Part shown: positions 26,349 to 34,982 of the stretch, in pieces | How positions within the stretch are numbered: position 1 is the stretch's first letter | Layout: each line of letters starts with the position of its first letter | Assembly (NCBI GenBank): GCA_963779515.1 | Contig: CAVZYN010000002.1 | Coordinates: forward strand, 744,001 to 808,000 | Reading direction: 5' to 3' | DNA: 64,000 nucleotides | From: CAVZYN01 sp963779515 | GTDB lineage: Bacteria; Pseudomonadota; Alphaproteobacteria; Rhizobiales; Hyphomicrobiaceae | Made by a program: the position numbers and the translations under genes | The notes under the pieces: generated by a model | Database searches by the model: none | The model's input: the letters and a program-made list of their open reading frames with translations, nothing else | What the model was told of the DNA's origin: nothing

Positions 26349-28209
26349 ATGATTCAATCCCCTGGACGATCTCGCCGCCGCGCCGTGCCAATTCCAACCA
26401 AATTGCCGCAGAGGCGGTCCTGGACCCGTACGCTGGTTGTGCTCACCGTCCTCGGTCTGTGGACCAGCGTGGCGGCCGCCGAGTCGCGCCATGCCATCGC
26501 CATGCACGGCACGCCGCACCACGGCGCCGGCTTCAAGCATTTTCCCTATGCAAATCCTGATGCACCGAAAGGCGGCCGGCTCGTGCAAGGCGTGCTCGGC
26601 GGCTACGACAGCCTCAATCCCTTCATCATCAAGGGCACCGTGCCGGAGGGCCTGCGCGGTTGGGTCTACGAAAGCCTGATGATGCGTTCGGGCGACGAGA
26701 CGTTCAGCCTCTACGGTTTGCTGGCGGAAAGCCTGGACGTCGCCGATGATCGCAGTGCCGTCACGTTCAATCTGCGGCCCGAGGCGCGTTTTTCCGACGG
26801 CGAGCCGGTGAAGCCAGAGGACGTGCTGTTCTCATTCACGACACTGCGCGACAAGGGCGTGCCGTTCTTCCGCAGCTTCTACAAGAAAGTTGCGACCGCC
26901 GAGAAGGTCGGGCCGCGTGCCGTGCGCTTCACATTTACGAGCGCGGGCGATCGCGAGATCCCGATGATCATGGGGCTGATGCCGGTGCTCCCCAGCCATA
27001 AATTCACGCCGGAGAGTTTCGAGCGCACCACGCTCGAGCCGCCGGTCGGCTCGGGTCCCTATAGGATCACGACCGTCGATCCGGGGCGCGCGCTGGTCTA
27101 TGCGCGCAATCCGGATTGGTGGGGCAAGGACTTGGCGGTTGCCCGCGGCCGTTTCAACTTTGATGAGATCCGGCTCGAGTTCGCGCGCGATGCAACAACG
27201 CTGTTCGAGGCCTTCAAGGCGGGCCAGATCGATGTGCGCGCCGAAGACGATCCGGGGCGATGGGCGGAGGGGTATCGGATCCCGCCCGTCGATGACGGAC
27301 GCATCGTGCGCCGTGAACTCGATGTGCGGCTGCCCGCCGCGCTCAACGCCTATGTGTTCAATTCGCGCAAACCGATGTTCGCCGATCCGCGCGTGCGCCA
27401 GGCCCTCATCCTGCTGTTCGATGCCGAATGGTTGAACCGCTCGCTCTACAACGGCCTCTACAAGCGCACGCAAAGCCTGTTCGAGCGATCGGAACTCTCC
27501 TCTTTCGGCACGCCAGCGAGCGACGCGGAGATCGCGCTACTGGCGCCCTTTGCCGGCGCCGTCCGGCCGGACATCCTGGATGGGACAGCCAGATTGCCGG
27601 TCGGCGATGGGACGGGCAACAACCGCGCCAATCTCGGGGCAGCCTTCAAACTCTTGACCGCCGCGGGTTACACGCTGCGGGGTCGCCAGCTCATCAATGC
27701 CAAGGGCGAGCCGCTGACGATCGATTTTCTGGCGCAGAGCCGTGCACAAGAACGCCTGATGTTGAGCTTTTCGCGCATCCTCGAACGGGTCGGCGTCGCC
27801 GTCAAAATCCGGCAGGTCGAACTCGGCACAGTATTGGTCGCGCCTCAAGACGTTCGACTTCGACATGATCCAGTGGACATGGGGTGCCACGCTCTCGCCC
27901 GGCAACGAGCAGACCAACCGATGGTCGTCGCGTGCCGCCGAGATCGACGGATCGCTGAACTATGCGGGCGTGCGTAACCCTGCCGCCGACGCCATGATCG
28001 ATGCGCTCTTGGCGGCGCGGGGGCGCGAGGACTTTATCGCGGCGGTCCGCGCCTTCGATCGCGTGGTCCGCTCGGGCGACTACGTCATCCCGTTGTTCCA
28101 CTTGCCGAAGACATGGCTCGCTCACTGGCGCCATATCAAAGGCCCCGGCACGCTCCCCAACAACGGCTTTGACGTCGACCTCTGGTGGTCGGACGGCGCG
28201 CGGCCCTGA
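26349..28209 (+). pseudogene. yejA: ABC transporter peptide-binding protein, YejA-like, with a frameshift
   Basis: From ATG 26349 (AGAAGGA upstream) the product has a basic N-terminus with a signal peptide ending at AAA-ESR. It then carries the family 5 solute-binding domain: FPYANPDAPKGGRLVQGV, WVYESLMMRSGDE, RFSDGEPVKPEDVLFSF, PVGSGPYRI, YARNPDWWGKDL. Around 27820 one extra A in GTCGAAC shifts the frame. The alternate frame restores SAQYWSRLKTFDFDMIQWTW and runs to 28209, giving a total near 620 residues as in YejA. No yejB/E/F permeases are next to it. Either a recent pseudogene or a sequencing error. Confidence 0.85.
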
Positions 28210-28378
28210 AGGCGCGGTGTAGTCGCCAAAGTCGATCAAATTCGATCGATGTTGTTTGCGATGCCTACACGGTGATTTCTACGATTGCTTCACATTCACC
28301 AGGGTGCACGGCACTGTCGGCGGGCCCGGGATCCGCCATAGACAGGGCTATTGCCGTTTGGGGTTGAGAACGTTCGTC

Positions 28379-30175
28379 ATGGAAAGTACGAAATCGTCGC
28401 TGACCTGGGATGGTGCGGCAGGCAAGATTGCTGCCTGGGGCTGGGCTGGCGCATCCACGTCGCCGATCACTTATTCTTTCCGCAGCAGCGACGCCGCAGA
28501 TCCCGGCTTCGAGCGGTTCGATGCCAATTTGATCTCGCAGGCGACCAAAGCGCTGGCGCTGTGGTCCGATGTCGCCAATGTGTCGTTCGCTCGCATTGGT
28601 ATGGGAACTTCGGGAGAGGCTGCGTATTCCAACACCGCGACGATCCGCTTTTCCGGCGACACGGATTCAGGCGGTTATGGCTGGGCCTACTTTCCGGGAG
28701 ACCGGGCGGTATCGTCACTCTCCGGCGACGTTTTCCTCAATACATCGGGATCTGATTTCGCGGACGTCTCCGCGGGCAGCTATGAGTTTCTCGCGCTGGT
28801 GCACGAGATCGGACATGCGCTTGGGCTCGATCATCCGGGCGCCTACAACGGCGGCAGCCCGACCTATGCAGCGGACGCCGAATATCTGCAGGACAGCCGC
28901 CAGTTCACGGTCATGAGCTACTTCGACGCCGAGAATACCGGCGCCGTGCACGGTTGGAACTTCGCCACGACACCGCTGCTGCATGATATCGCCGCGGTGC
29001 AATCGCTCTATGGTGCCAATTACGCGACCCGGAGTGGCGACACCACCTATGGCTTCCACAACACCAGTGGCAGCGAGAGTTTTGCGATCACGTCGGCAAC
29101 CGATCAAACCGTGTTCGCGATCTGGGATGGCGGCGGTGTCGACACGCTCGATCTCTCGGGATATCGGACCGATCAGCGCATCGATCTCCACGAAGAAGCG
29201 TTCACCGATGCCGGTGGATTGCTGGCGAATATCGCGATTGCTCGCGGCGCGATCGTCGAGAATGCTTTTGGCGGCGCGGGAGCCGATACGGTAACGGGCA
29301 ATGCCGCCAACAACTGGCTGATGGGCAATGCCAATATCGACACACTCCATGGCGAGGCGGGGGCCGATACGCTGGACGGAGGGTCGAGCAACGACAGCCT
29401 GTGGGGCGGCAGCGGAAACGACAGCGTTTCCGGCGGCGCACACAAGGACTATCTCTGGGGCGGTGCTGACGACGACTTGGTCAGCGGCGGCTCCGGCGAC
29501 GACTACCTCTACGGCGATGGGGGGAGCGATACGCTTCTCGGTGGTGAAGGTAACGATCGGCTGACGGGCGGCGACGGCAACGACAGCCTCGAAGGCGGCG
29601 GTGGCGCTGACATCTTTTTCGCTGATGCGGGCGATGACGTCATCGTCGGTGGGGCCGGAGCGGATACGATCGACTTTTCGACGTTCGGAAGCGCCGTCAC
29701 TGTCGATCTGAAAGCGCATACCGCCAGCGGCGGCGATATCGGATCCGATACGGTCTGGGGCGTCGAGGCCGTCAAGGCAACGGCCGGCAACGATGTGCTG
29801 ACCGGCGACAAAGTCGCCAATACGTTCCAAGGTCTCGACGGGAACGATTGGATGCGCGGCTACGAAGGCGGCGACGTGTTCAAAGGGGGAGCGGGCGCAG
29901 ATACCTATTTCTGGGCGTTGAAAGACGTTTGGCGCGAGGGAACGCACCAAGGCCGCGACGTGGTTCGGGATTTTTCAGCGTCACAGGATGTGCTCGACCT
30001 GTCACAATTGCGCAATGACGGGGCCACAGGCTTTTCGCTGACGGAGACGGCAGAAGGAACAGTCGTCAACGTGCAGCTCGGCGCGGGTGTGGCGATCGAA
30101 CTCGTATTGCTGGAAGGCAGTTTTGGTCTCGACGCTCAGGTGTTGGCTGCTGCGGGCGATCTGATGTTGGCGTGA
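28379..30175 (+). CDS. Serralysin-type (M10B) zinc metalloprotease with RTX repeats
   Basis: 598 residues from ATG 28379, no signal peptide. The catalytic domain carries FLALVHEIGHALGLDHPGAY (HExxHxxGxxH zinc motif) and the Met-turn FTVMSYFDAEN. The M10 C-terminal domain is followed by at least six calcium-binding RTX nonapeptides between about residues 320 and 440 (for example GGSGNDSVSGGAHKDYLWGG and GGEGNDRLTGGDGNDSLEGG). The C-terminus ends in an uncleaved T1SS-like signal region rich in Leu, Ala and Asp. Such proteins are exported by an HlyB/PrtD-type machinery, which is not encoded nearby. Confidence 0.92.
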   Translation: MESTKSSLTWDGAAGKIAAWGWAGASTSPITYSFRSSDAADPGFERFDANLISQATKALALWSDVANVSFARIGMGTSGEAAYSNTATIRFSGDTDSGGYGWAYFPGDRAVSSLSGDVFLNTSGSDFADVSAGSYEFLALVHEIGHALGLDHPGAYNGGSPTYAADAEYLQDSRQFTVMSYFDAENTGAVHGWNFATTPLLHDIAAVQSLYGANYATRSGDTTYGFHNTSGSESFAITSATDQTVFAIWDGGGVDTLDLSGYRTDQRIDLHEEAFTDAGGLLANIAIARGAIVENAFGGAGADTVTGNAANNWLMGNANIDTLHGEAGADTLDGGSSNDSLWGGSGNDSVSGGAHKDYLWGGADDDLVSGGSGDDYLYGDGGSDTLLGGEGNDRLTGGDGNDSLEGGGGADIFFADAGDDVIVGGAGADTIDFSTFGSAVTVDLKAHTASGGDIGSDTVWGVEAVKATAGNDVLTGDKVANTFQGLDGNDWMRGYEGGDVFKGGAGADTYFWALKDVWREGTHQGRDVVRDFSASQDVLDLSQLRNDGATGFSLTETAEGTVVNVQLGAGVAIELVLLEGSFGLDAQVLAAAGDLMLA

Positions 30176-30220
30176 GCCGGGCGGTCGCCGGTTCAAACTC
30201 TTCGAGGCCGTGCAATCGGT

Positions 30221-31184
30221 TCAGCGCGGGCGCAACAGCCGCCCATCGATGATGAGAAGTGCGCAGGCAATGACGGCGGCGCCGACGAATTCGCGCGTCG
30301 AGAGCCACTCGCCGCGCATGATGGCGCCGAGGATAATGGGTGTCACGGGAACCAGCAGCGTGATCAGCATGGCGTTGGTGGCGCCCGCGCGCGTGAAGAC
30401 GCGAAAGAATGTGATCGAGGCGAGCGCCGAACCGAATACGCCGGTAAAGACGACGCCAGCGATGGCGGCATGGGATGGCATCGTCAGAGTCCAGGGATGA
30501 TCGATGGCGAGTGCGAGCGGAAGTGAGATCAGGAAGCCGCAGGTCATTTGCATGGTTGCGATCTTGAGCGGCTGCAGGCCGGCGAAGCGTTTGGCGTAGA
30601 TGCTGCCGATGGCATAGAGTAACGCAGCGCCGATCAGGAACATCTTGGCGACCACTTCGGTGGTGAAGCCCTGTAGCGCCTCGGGTCCCATGACGATGGC
30701 GACGCCGGCAATGCCGGCTGCGACGCCCGCGATTTTGTTGACGGTGATGCGTTCATCCGACGTGAATTGGTGCGCGAGCAGGATCGTGAACAGGGGCGTG
30801 GTGGCGCCGAGCACGGCGGCGAGACCGCTGGTGGTGCCGGTCTGGCCGCGCAGTACGAACAAGAACGGCATGAGGTTCGAGAACATCGTGTAGACGAAGA
30901 ACGGTCTCCAGGATGCGAAATCGCGCGGCAACGCTAATGCCGCTCCAGAACGCGATCGGAAGCAGAACCAGGAGTGCCAGCGCGAGGCGCGACGCCGTTA
31001 TGGTCAGATGCGGGATCTCGGCGATGGCGTAGACGTTCGAGATGTAAGAGCTGCCCCACAGAAACGCGCACAGCACCATCATCAGCCATTCGCTCGGGCC
31101 CATGCGCAGGGCGGCCGGGTGGGCGGATGCAGGGCTGGCGGTATCGGGCGACGTCGGCGCGTCGCGTGAATCGCTGTTCGGCAA
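30221..31184 (-). pseudogene. EamA-family permease with a frameshift
   Basis: The N-terminal part (start TTG at 31184, or ATG about 31103) reads GPSEWLMMVLCAFLWGSSYI and HLTITASRLALALLVLLPIA. Between about 30950 and 30930 the frame shifts by one base; the other frame continues PRDFASWRPFFVYTMFSNLM through LAAVLGATTPLFTILLAH, GVAIVMGPEAL, and the second EamA repeat to the stop at 30221. Together they give a complete ten-helix DMT permease of about 320 residues. It is a tandem paralogue of the next gene. Either an inactivating mutation or a sequencing error. Confidence 0.85.
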
Positions 31185-31291
31185 GGGAGCCTCGTGGTGC
31201 GGACCCGAGGCGTATCGCGCACGGTTCCACCGTTCAAGACCGGGTGGCGCATCGCAGGGTCGCGCATTGGGCTCTTGGCGCCACCATCATG

Positions 31292-32197
31292 TTACGTCGG
31301 GGGCCGCAAGCGCCGCCGGCTCAGCGCTGCGAAGAGACGGCCGTCGATCGCGATCAGACCCGACGCGATGACCAGGGCGCCGATGATCTGGCGTGCCGTC
31401 AACGCTTCGCCAAGCACGATGACGCCAAGCGCGATGGCGCTGGGTGGGATCAGCAGCGTCACAAGATTGGCGTCTTGCGGACCGGAGTCGACGAGAATGC
31501 GGAAAAAGATCAGGTAGGCGAGCGCGGTTGAAGCAAAAGCGAGCGTGACGATCGCAAGCAGAACGCCACCGCTCGGAAGCGGCAGCGTCCAGATGTTGTC
31601 GACGACAGTTACGACCGGTGCGAGGATCAGCGTCGAGCAGGTCAGTTGAGCGGCGGCCGTCAGCATCGGTGGCGTGTCGCGCAGGCGGCGGCCCCAGAGT
31701 GCAGAGACGCCGTAAGAGAGCGCGCCGCACAGGACGAGGACCATGCCAATGACGTCCGCGCCGCCCGCGCCGATCGCGTCGGGGCCGACGAGGATGGCGA
31801 CACCCAGCAATCCGATGAGAACGCCCGCGAGCTTGCTCGGGATCAGCGCATCGCCGGCGAACACGCGCGCGACCAGCAACGTGAACAGCGGCGTCGCGGC
31901 ATTGAGGACTGCGGCGAGACCGCTCGCGATGCGGGTTTGGCCGGTGAAGATCAACGAGAACGGCAGGATATTGTTGAGGATCGCCATCACGAAGAACGGT
32001 GTCCAGCCGGCGATGCTGGTGGGGAACCGGTGCCCGGCGGCAAGTGCGAGCGGCACCAGGAGTGCGGCGGCCAACGCGACGCGGGAAAACACGAGCGTCA
32101 GGGGGGAGACCTCGCGCAAGGCGATGGCGGCGAGAAAGAAGGTGCCGCCCCAAAGTAGCGAGAGGGCGAGCAGAAGCCACCAGGTGCGTGCGGTCAT
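31292..32197 (-). CDS. EamA-family (DMT superfamily) permease
   Basis: 301 residues, ten transmembrane helices in two EamA repeats: LLLALSLLWGGTFFLAAIA and SPLTLVFSRVALAAALLV in the first, LAAVLNAATPLFTLLVARVF, GVLIGLLGVAILVGPDAIG, then AYLIFFRILVDSGPQDANLV, LLIPPSAIALGVIVLGEALT in the second. It closely resembles the frameshifted gene downstream (same gene order and orientation), suggesting a local duplication. Probable metabolite exporter in the inner membrane; substrate unknown. Confidence 0.92.
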   Translation of the reverse strand: MTARTWWLLLALSLLWGGTFFLAAIALREVSPLTLVFSRVALAAALLVPLALAAGHRFPTSIAGWTPFFVMAILNNILPFSLIFTGQTRIASGLAAVLNAATPLFTLLVARVFAGDALIPSKLAGVLIGLLGVAILVGPDAIGAGGADVIGMVLVLCGALSYGVSALWGRRLRDTPPMLTAAAQLTCSTLILAPVVTVVDNIWTLPLPSGGVLLAIVTLAFASTALAYLIFFRILVDSGPQDANLVTLLIPPSAIALGVIVLGEALTARQIIGALVIASGLIAIDGRLFAALSRRRLRPPT

Positions 32198-32287
32198 GAA
32201 GCGGTCCGGATCGTTACGTGCGCATCCCAGACCTAAAGTGCCGTCGATCTATCGTCGACCCGTTTCTTGATAACCAGTTGCCGCATG

Positions 32288-32327
32288 AAAAAGGGGCTGC
32301 GCAAGAGGAGAGAAACAGCGCAGCCCC
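32288..32327 (-). terminator. Rho-independent terminator of the EF-hand gene
   Basis: On the - strand, GGGGCTGCGC and GCGCAGCCCC form a perfect 10-bp stem with a 15-nt loop (32303-32317), followed by TTTTT (32292-32288). It begins 17 bp after the stop codon of the EF-hand gene. Confidence 0.85.
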
Positions 32328-32344
32328 AAAGTGCTGGTCCGATA

Positions 32345-32677
32345 TTAGCGGATCAGACCGGCACGAGCTGCTGCCGCGAACTCTTGGCGCGAGACCTTAC
32401 CGTCCTTGTCGGTGTCAATCCGCGTCATCTGCGCCTTCATCGGCTCGAGCTCGGCGCCTTCGAGGTTGCCAGAGCCGTCCTTGTCGGCGGCTTTGAACTT
32501 CGCTTCGACGGCGGGATCGGCGGCGCCGGCCGCGCCACCCGGACCACCCGGAACTGTTGCTGCCGGAGGTGCCGTCGATGGGCTCTGCGATGGGTTGGGT
32601 TGCGGTGAGGTTTGCGCGATGGCAAGTCCTGTCGCGGCGGCGAGGGTGACGACGATGGCTGTCAGGAACTTTGTCAT
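32345..32677 (-). CDS. Exported EF-hand calcium-binding protein (110 aa)
   Basis: ATG 32677 is placed 5 bp after GGAGGAC. A signal peptide (MTKFLTAIVVTLAAATGLAIA) is followed by a Pro/Ser/Ala-rich linker, and then two EF-hands: DKDGSGNLEGAEL and DTDKDGKVSRQEF, both with canonical ligand spacing. It likely binds Ca2+ in the periplasm. Such small two-EF-hand proteins are common in Hyphomicrobiales, with buffering or sensing roles proposed. It has its own terminator. Confidence 0.9.
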   Translation of the reverse strand: MTKFLTAIVVTLAAATGLAIAQTSPQPNPSQSPSTAPPAATVPGGPGGAAGAADPAVEAKFKAADKDGSGNLEGAELEPMKAQMTRIDTDKDGKVSRQEFAAAARAGLIR

Positions 32678-32782
32678 GGTGTCCTCCAATTGGACGAGGG
32701 GGAATACCTTCGTCCGACGTGATCGAGGACAGGCTGGACCTCGCGACATGAACCTCGCGGCAACACCGCATTCATCCGAGGT

Positions 32783-33667
32783 TCATGACCCGCGGTAGGT
32801 GGAATAACTCCACGGTGTGACCAGCAACGGCACGTGATAATGGCCCTCGGGCTCCGCGATCTGGAAGCGGATCGGGATGATGTCGAGGAAAGCTGGTGCC
32901 GCAAGCGGCGTTTGGACTTTGCGGAAGTAGTCACCAGCGTGGAAATTGAGTTCGTAGCTGCCGATGCGGAGCGGTTCGTTGCCGATCAGGGGTGCGTCGG
33001 TGCGGCCGTCGGCGTTCGTGATCGTATCCTTCAAGAGGCCGCGCGCGCTCGCGCCGATCTCTGTGAGTGTAACGCGGACATCGGGCGCGGGCTTGCCGGC
33101 ATGCGTATCGAGCACGTGGGTCGAGAGACGTCCGGTGGTCTTCGGCGCGCCCGGGCCGTCGACTTTGGCGGCGAGGCGCAGGCGCGTGATGAGGCCGATC
33201 TCGTCGAGTGCGGTGCGCAGTTCGGTCTCGCGCGGCGCATCGGCGCGGCGGGCGAAATTCGCAAGGATCGAGTCGCGCGTGTGACGGCGCACACAGATGA
33301 TGAAGGGAAATCCGAACTTGGCGCGGTAGGCGCCGTTGAGCGTTTGGAAGCGCTGGAACTCGGCGTCGGACAGGCGGTCGAGGCCGAGCGAGCCCTGTTC
33401 GGCCTGGCTGTCGGCGGTGATGTCGGCGCGTTTCACTTTCGAGCCGAGTTCGGGGTGCGCGTTGATGAAGGCGAGCTGACGATCGGCGGGCGCTGAGCGA
33501 ACGGCGCCAATCATAGCGTCGTGCAGCGCCGCGACGGTCGCGAACGGACGCTGCGCCGCGATGGCATCGGCAACCCAGGACGCGTGCTCGAAGACGTCGC
33601 CGACCGACGCGACAAAGGTTGTGCGATCCATGGCGTTGAGGGCGGCGAGTGTCAGCGGCGCGGTCAT
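32783..33667 (-). CDS. Bifunctional OHCU decarboxylase / 5-hydroxyisourate hydrolase (UraD-UraH fusion)
   Basis: 294 residues from ATG 33667 (AAAGGA upstream). Residues 1-170 form the UraD domain: FEHASWVADAIAAQRPF, NAHPELGSKVKR with the catalytic His, SQAEQGSLGLDRLSDAEF, and YRAKFGFPFIICVRRHT. Residues 180-294 form the transthyretin-like HIUase: LSTHVLDTHAGKPAPDVRV, then FHAGDYFRKVQTPLAAPAFL, ending in the signature YRGS. Together they convert 5-hydroxyisourate from urate oxidation via OHCU to S-allantoin. Fusion of the two domains is known in other bacteria and in plants, but in this gene the domain order is UraD-UraH. Confidence 0.94.
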   Translation of the reverse strand: MTAPLTLAALNAMDRTTFVASVGDVFEHASWVADAIAAQRPFATVAALHDAMIGAVRSAPADRQLAFINAHPELGSKVKRADITADSQAEQGSLGLDRLSDAEFQRFQTLNGAYRAKFGFPFIICVRRHTRDSILANFARRADAPRETELRTALDEIGLITRLRLAAKVDGPGAPKTTGRLSTHVLDTHAGKPAPDVRVTLTEIGASARGLLKDTITNADGRTDAPLIGNEPLRIGSYELNFHAGDYFRKVQTPLAAPAFLDIIPIRFQIAEPEGHYHVPLLVTPWSYSTYRGS

Positions 33668-33740
33668 GGCAGATCCTTTCATGCGAACGGCCGCCGCGAA
33701 CGTCTCGCAGCGGCCGCCGAAGTTCAAGTGCGACGTCGAA

Positions 33741-34745
33741 TTACGACTTCTTTGGCGGGATTTTCACGATTTGCATCGGCTGCGGATAGTAGCGGAAGCC
33801 GTCGCCTTGGCGACCGAGATACCCATAACCCGGCCACGGGAAGTGGAAGGCGAGCAGCGGAATGCGGTCTGTGGTGATCATGTCGAAGACCTTGAGGCGC
33901 AATTCAACGGCCTGCTTGGGATCGCCATCATAGGCGAACTCACTGCGCGGCTTCTCCGTCAACAGGATCTGGTGGTGGGTGATGTCACCCGTAAAGGCCA
34001 GAGTCTTGTTGGCAGACTTGATGATGAAGATCGTGTGACCCGCGGTATGGCCGGGCGCCGACATCGCCTGCACGCCGGGGACGACGTCCTTGCCGTTCTC
34101 GACGAATTTGATACGATCCTTGTAGGGCAGCAGATTGTCGCGCGCGTGCTTGATGAACATCGCCAGATCCTTGTTGGCGAGCTTCTTCTCGTCGGTCCAG
34201 AAGTCGTAATCAGCCTTCGAGATGTGGATCGTCGCTTTCGGGAACAGGCGCTTTCCTTTGGCGTCGGCGAGGCCGCCGATGTGGTCGATGTGGCCGTGCG
34301 TGCAGATTACGTCGTCGATGAGGTCTGGGAACATCTTGGCTTCGGCGAGACTCTGCTGCAACCGCCCAGTCGTTGACCCGAACGCCTTCGAGAAACCCAT
34401 GCCGCTATCGAACAGCACAAGGCGCTCGCCGGTGTTGAGCACGAGGCAATTCTGCTCGAGCACCATGTTGTCGGTCGGCAAGAAGTTGGCATTGAGCGCG
34501 CGATCGATCTCGTCTTTGGTAATGCCTTTGATCGTGTCGCCGGCTGGTCCGAGCGGCAGCGGGCCGTCGGAGACAACCGTTGCCTGGAACTGTCCGACGG
34601 GAAAACGGTAGTAGTAGGGGACCTGCGTGACGGCCATCGCGGCCTTCGCTGCTGCCTCGCCACTGCCGAGCCCCATCGCTGCGCCGCCGGCCGTCGCGGC
34701 TGCGCCCAACAGGGCCTCGCGGCGCGTGAACTCGAACTTCGACAT
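33741..34745 (-). CDS. Tat-exported MBL-fold metallo-hydrolase
   Basis: 334 residues from ATG 34745, after AGGAGAGAG. The N-terminus FTRREALLGAAATAGGAAM is a twin-arginine signal. The metallo-beta-lactamase domain has CTHGHIDHIGG (HxHxDH), APGHTAGHTIFI and FTGDITHHQ, with terminal FHFPWPGYG supplying the last His. This subgroup resembles AiiA/AHL-lactonase-like and quorum-quenching MBL proteins, but the fold alone does not fix the substrate. It is 73 bp upstream of the UraD-UraH gene on the same strand and divergent from the Liv-type ABC operon. Confidence 0.88.
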   Translation of the reverse strand: MSKFEFTRREALLGAAATAGGAAMGLGSGEAAAKAAMAVTQVPYYYRFPVGQFQATVVSDGPLPLGPAGDTIKGITKDEIDRALNANFLPTDNMVLEQNCLVLNTGERLVLFDSGMGFSKAFGSTTGRLQQSLAEAKMFPDLIDDVICTHGHIDHIGGLADAKGKRLFPKATIHISKADYDFWTDEKKLANKDLAMFIKHARDNLLPYKDRIKFVENGKDVVPGVQAMSAPGHTAGHTIFIIKSANKTLAFTGDITHHQILLTEKPRSEFAYDGDPKQAVELRLKVFDMITTDRIPLLAFHFPWPGYGYLGRQGDGFRYYPQPMQIVKIPPKKS

Positions 34746-34982
34746 TCGTCTCTCTCCTGGTTGTGATCCCGGCTTGCCCCTAAGCCTCCTAATCGCACGA
34801 TAATAGAGAGAAATAGCGCGCGCCTTCAACTGTTAGAAAATGCGGCCTGATCCCGGTGGTAGGCGACGGCAGTTGTTGCGACGCAATAATTGTCGTGCGA
34901 GTGCCCTTGCCGGGCCCCGTTGTTCTGGTACCAATGCATCGTGATGAATGGCGTAGTGCGCCGTTCCGCAAGGGAGAAGACG

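Noticed and set aside
29270..29700. Tandem repeat block resembling a CRISPR array
   Set aside because: The repeats are in-frame RTX nonapeptide codons (GGxGxDxLx) of the serralysin, with no constant-length spacers. No cas genes lie in the window.
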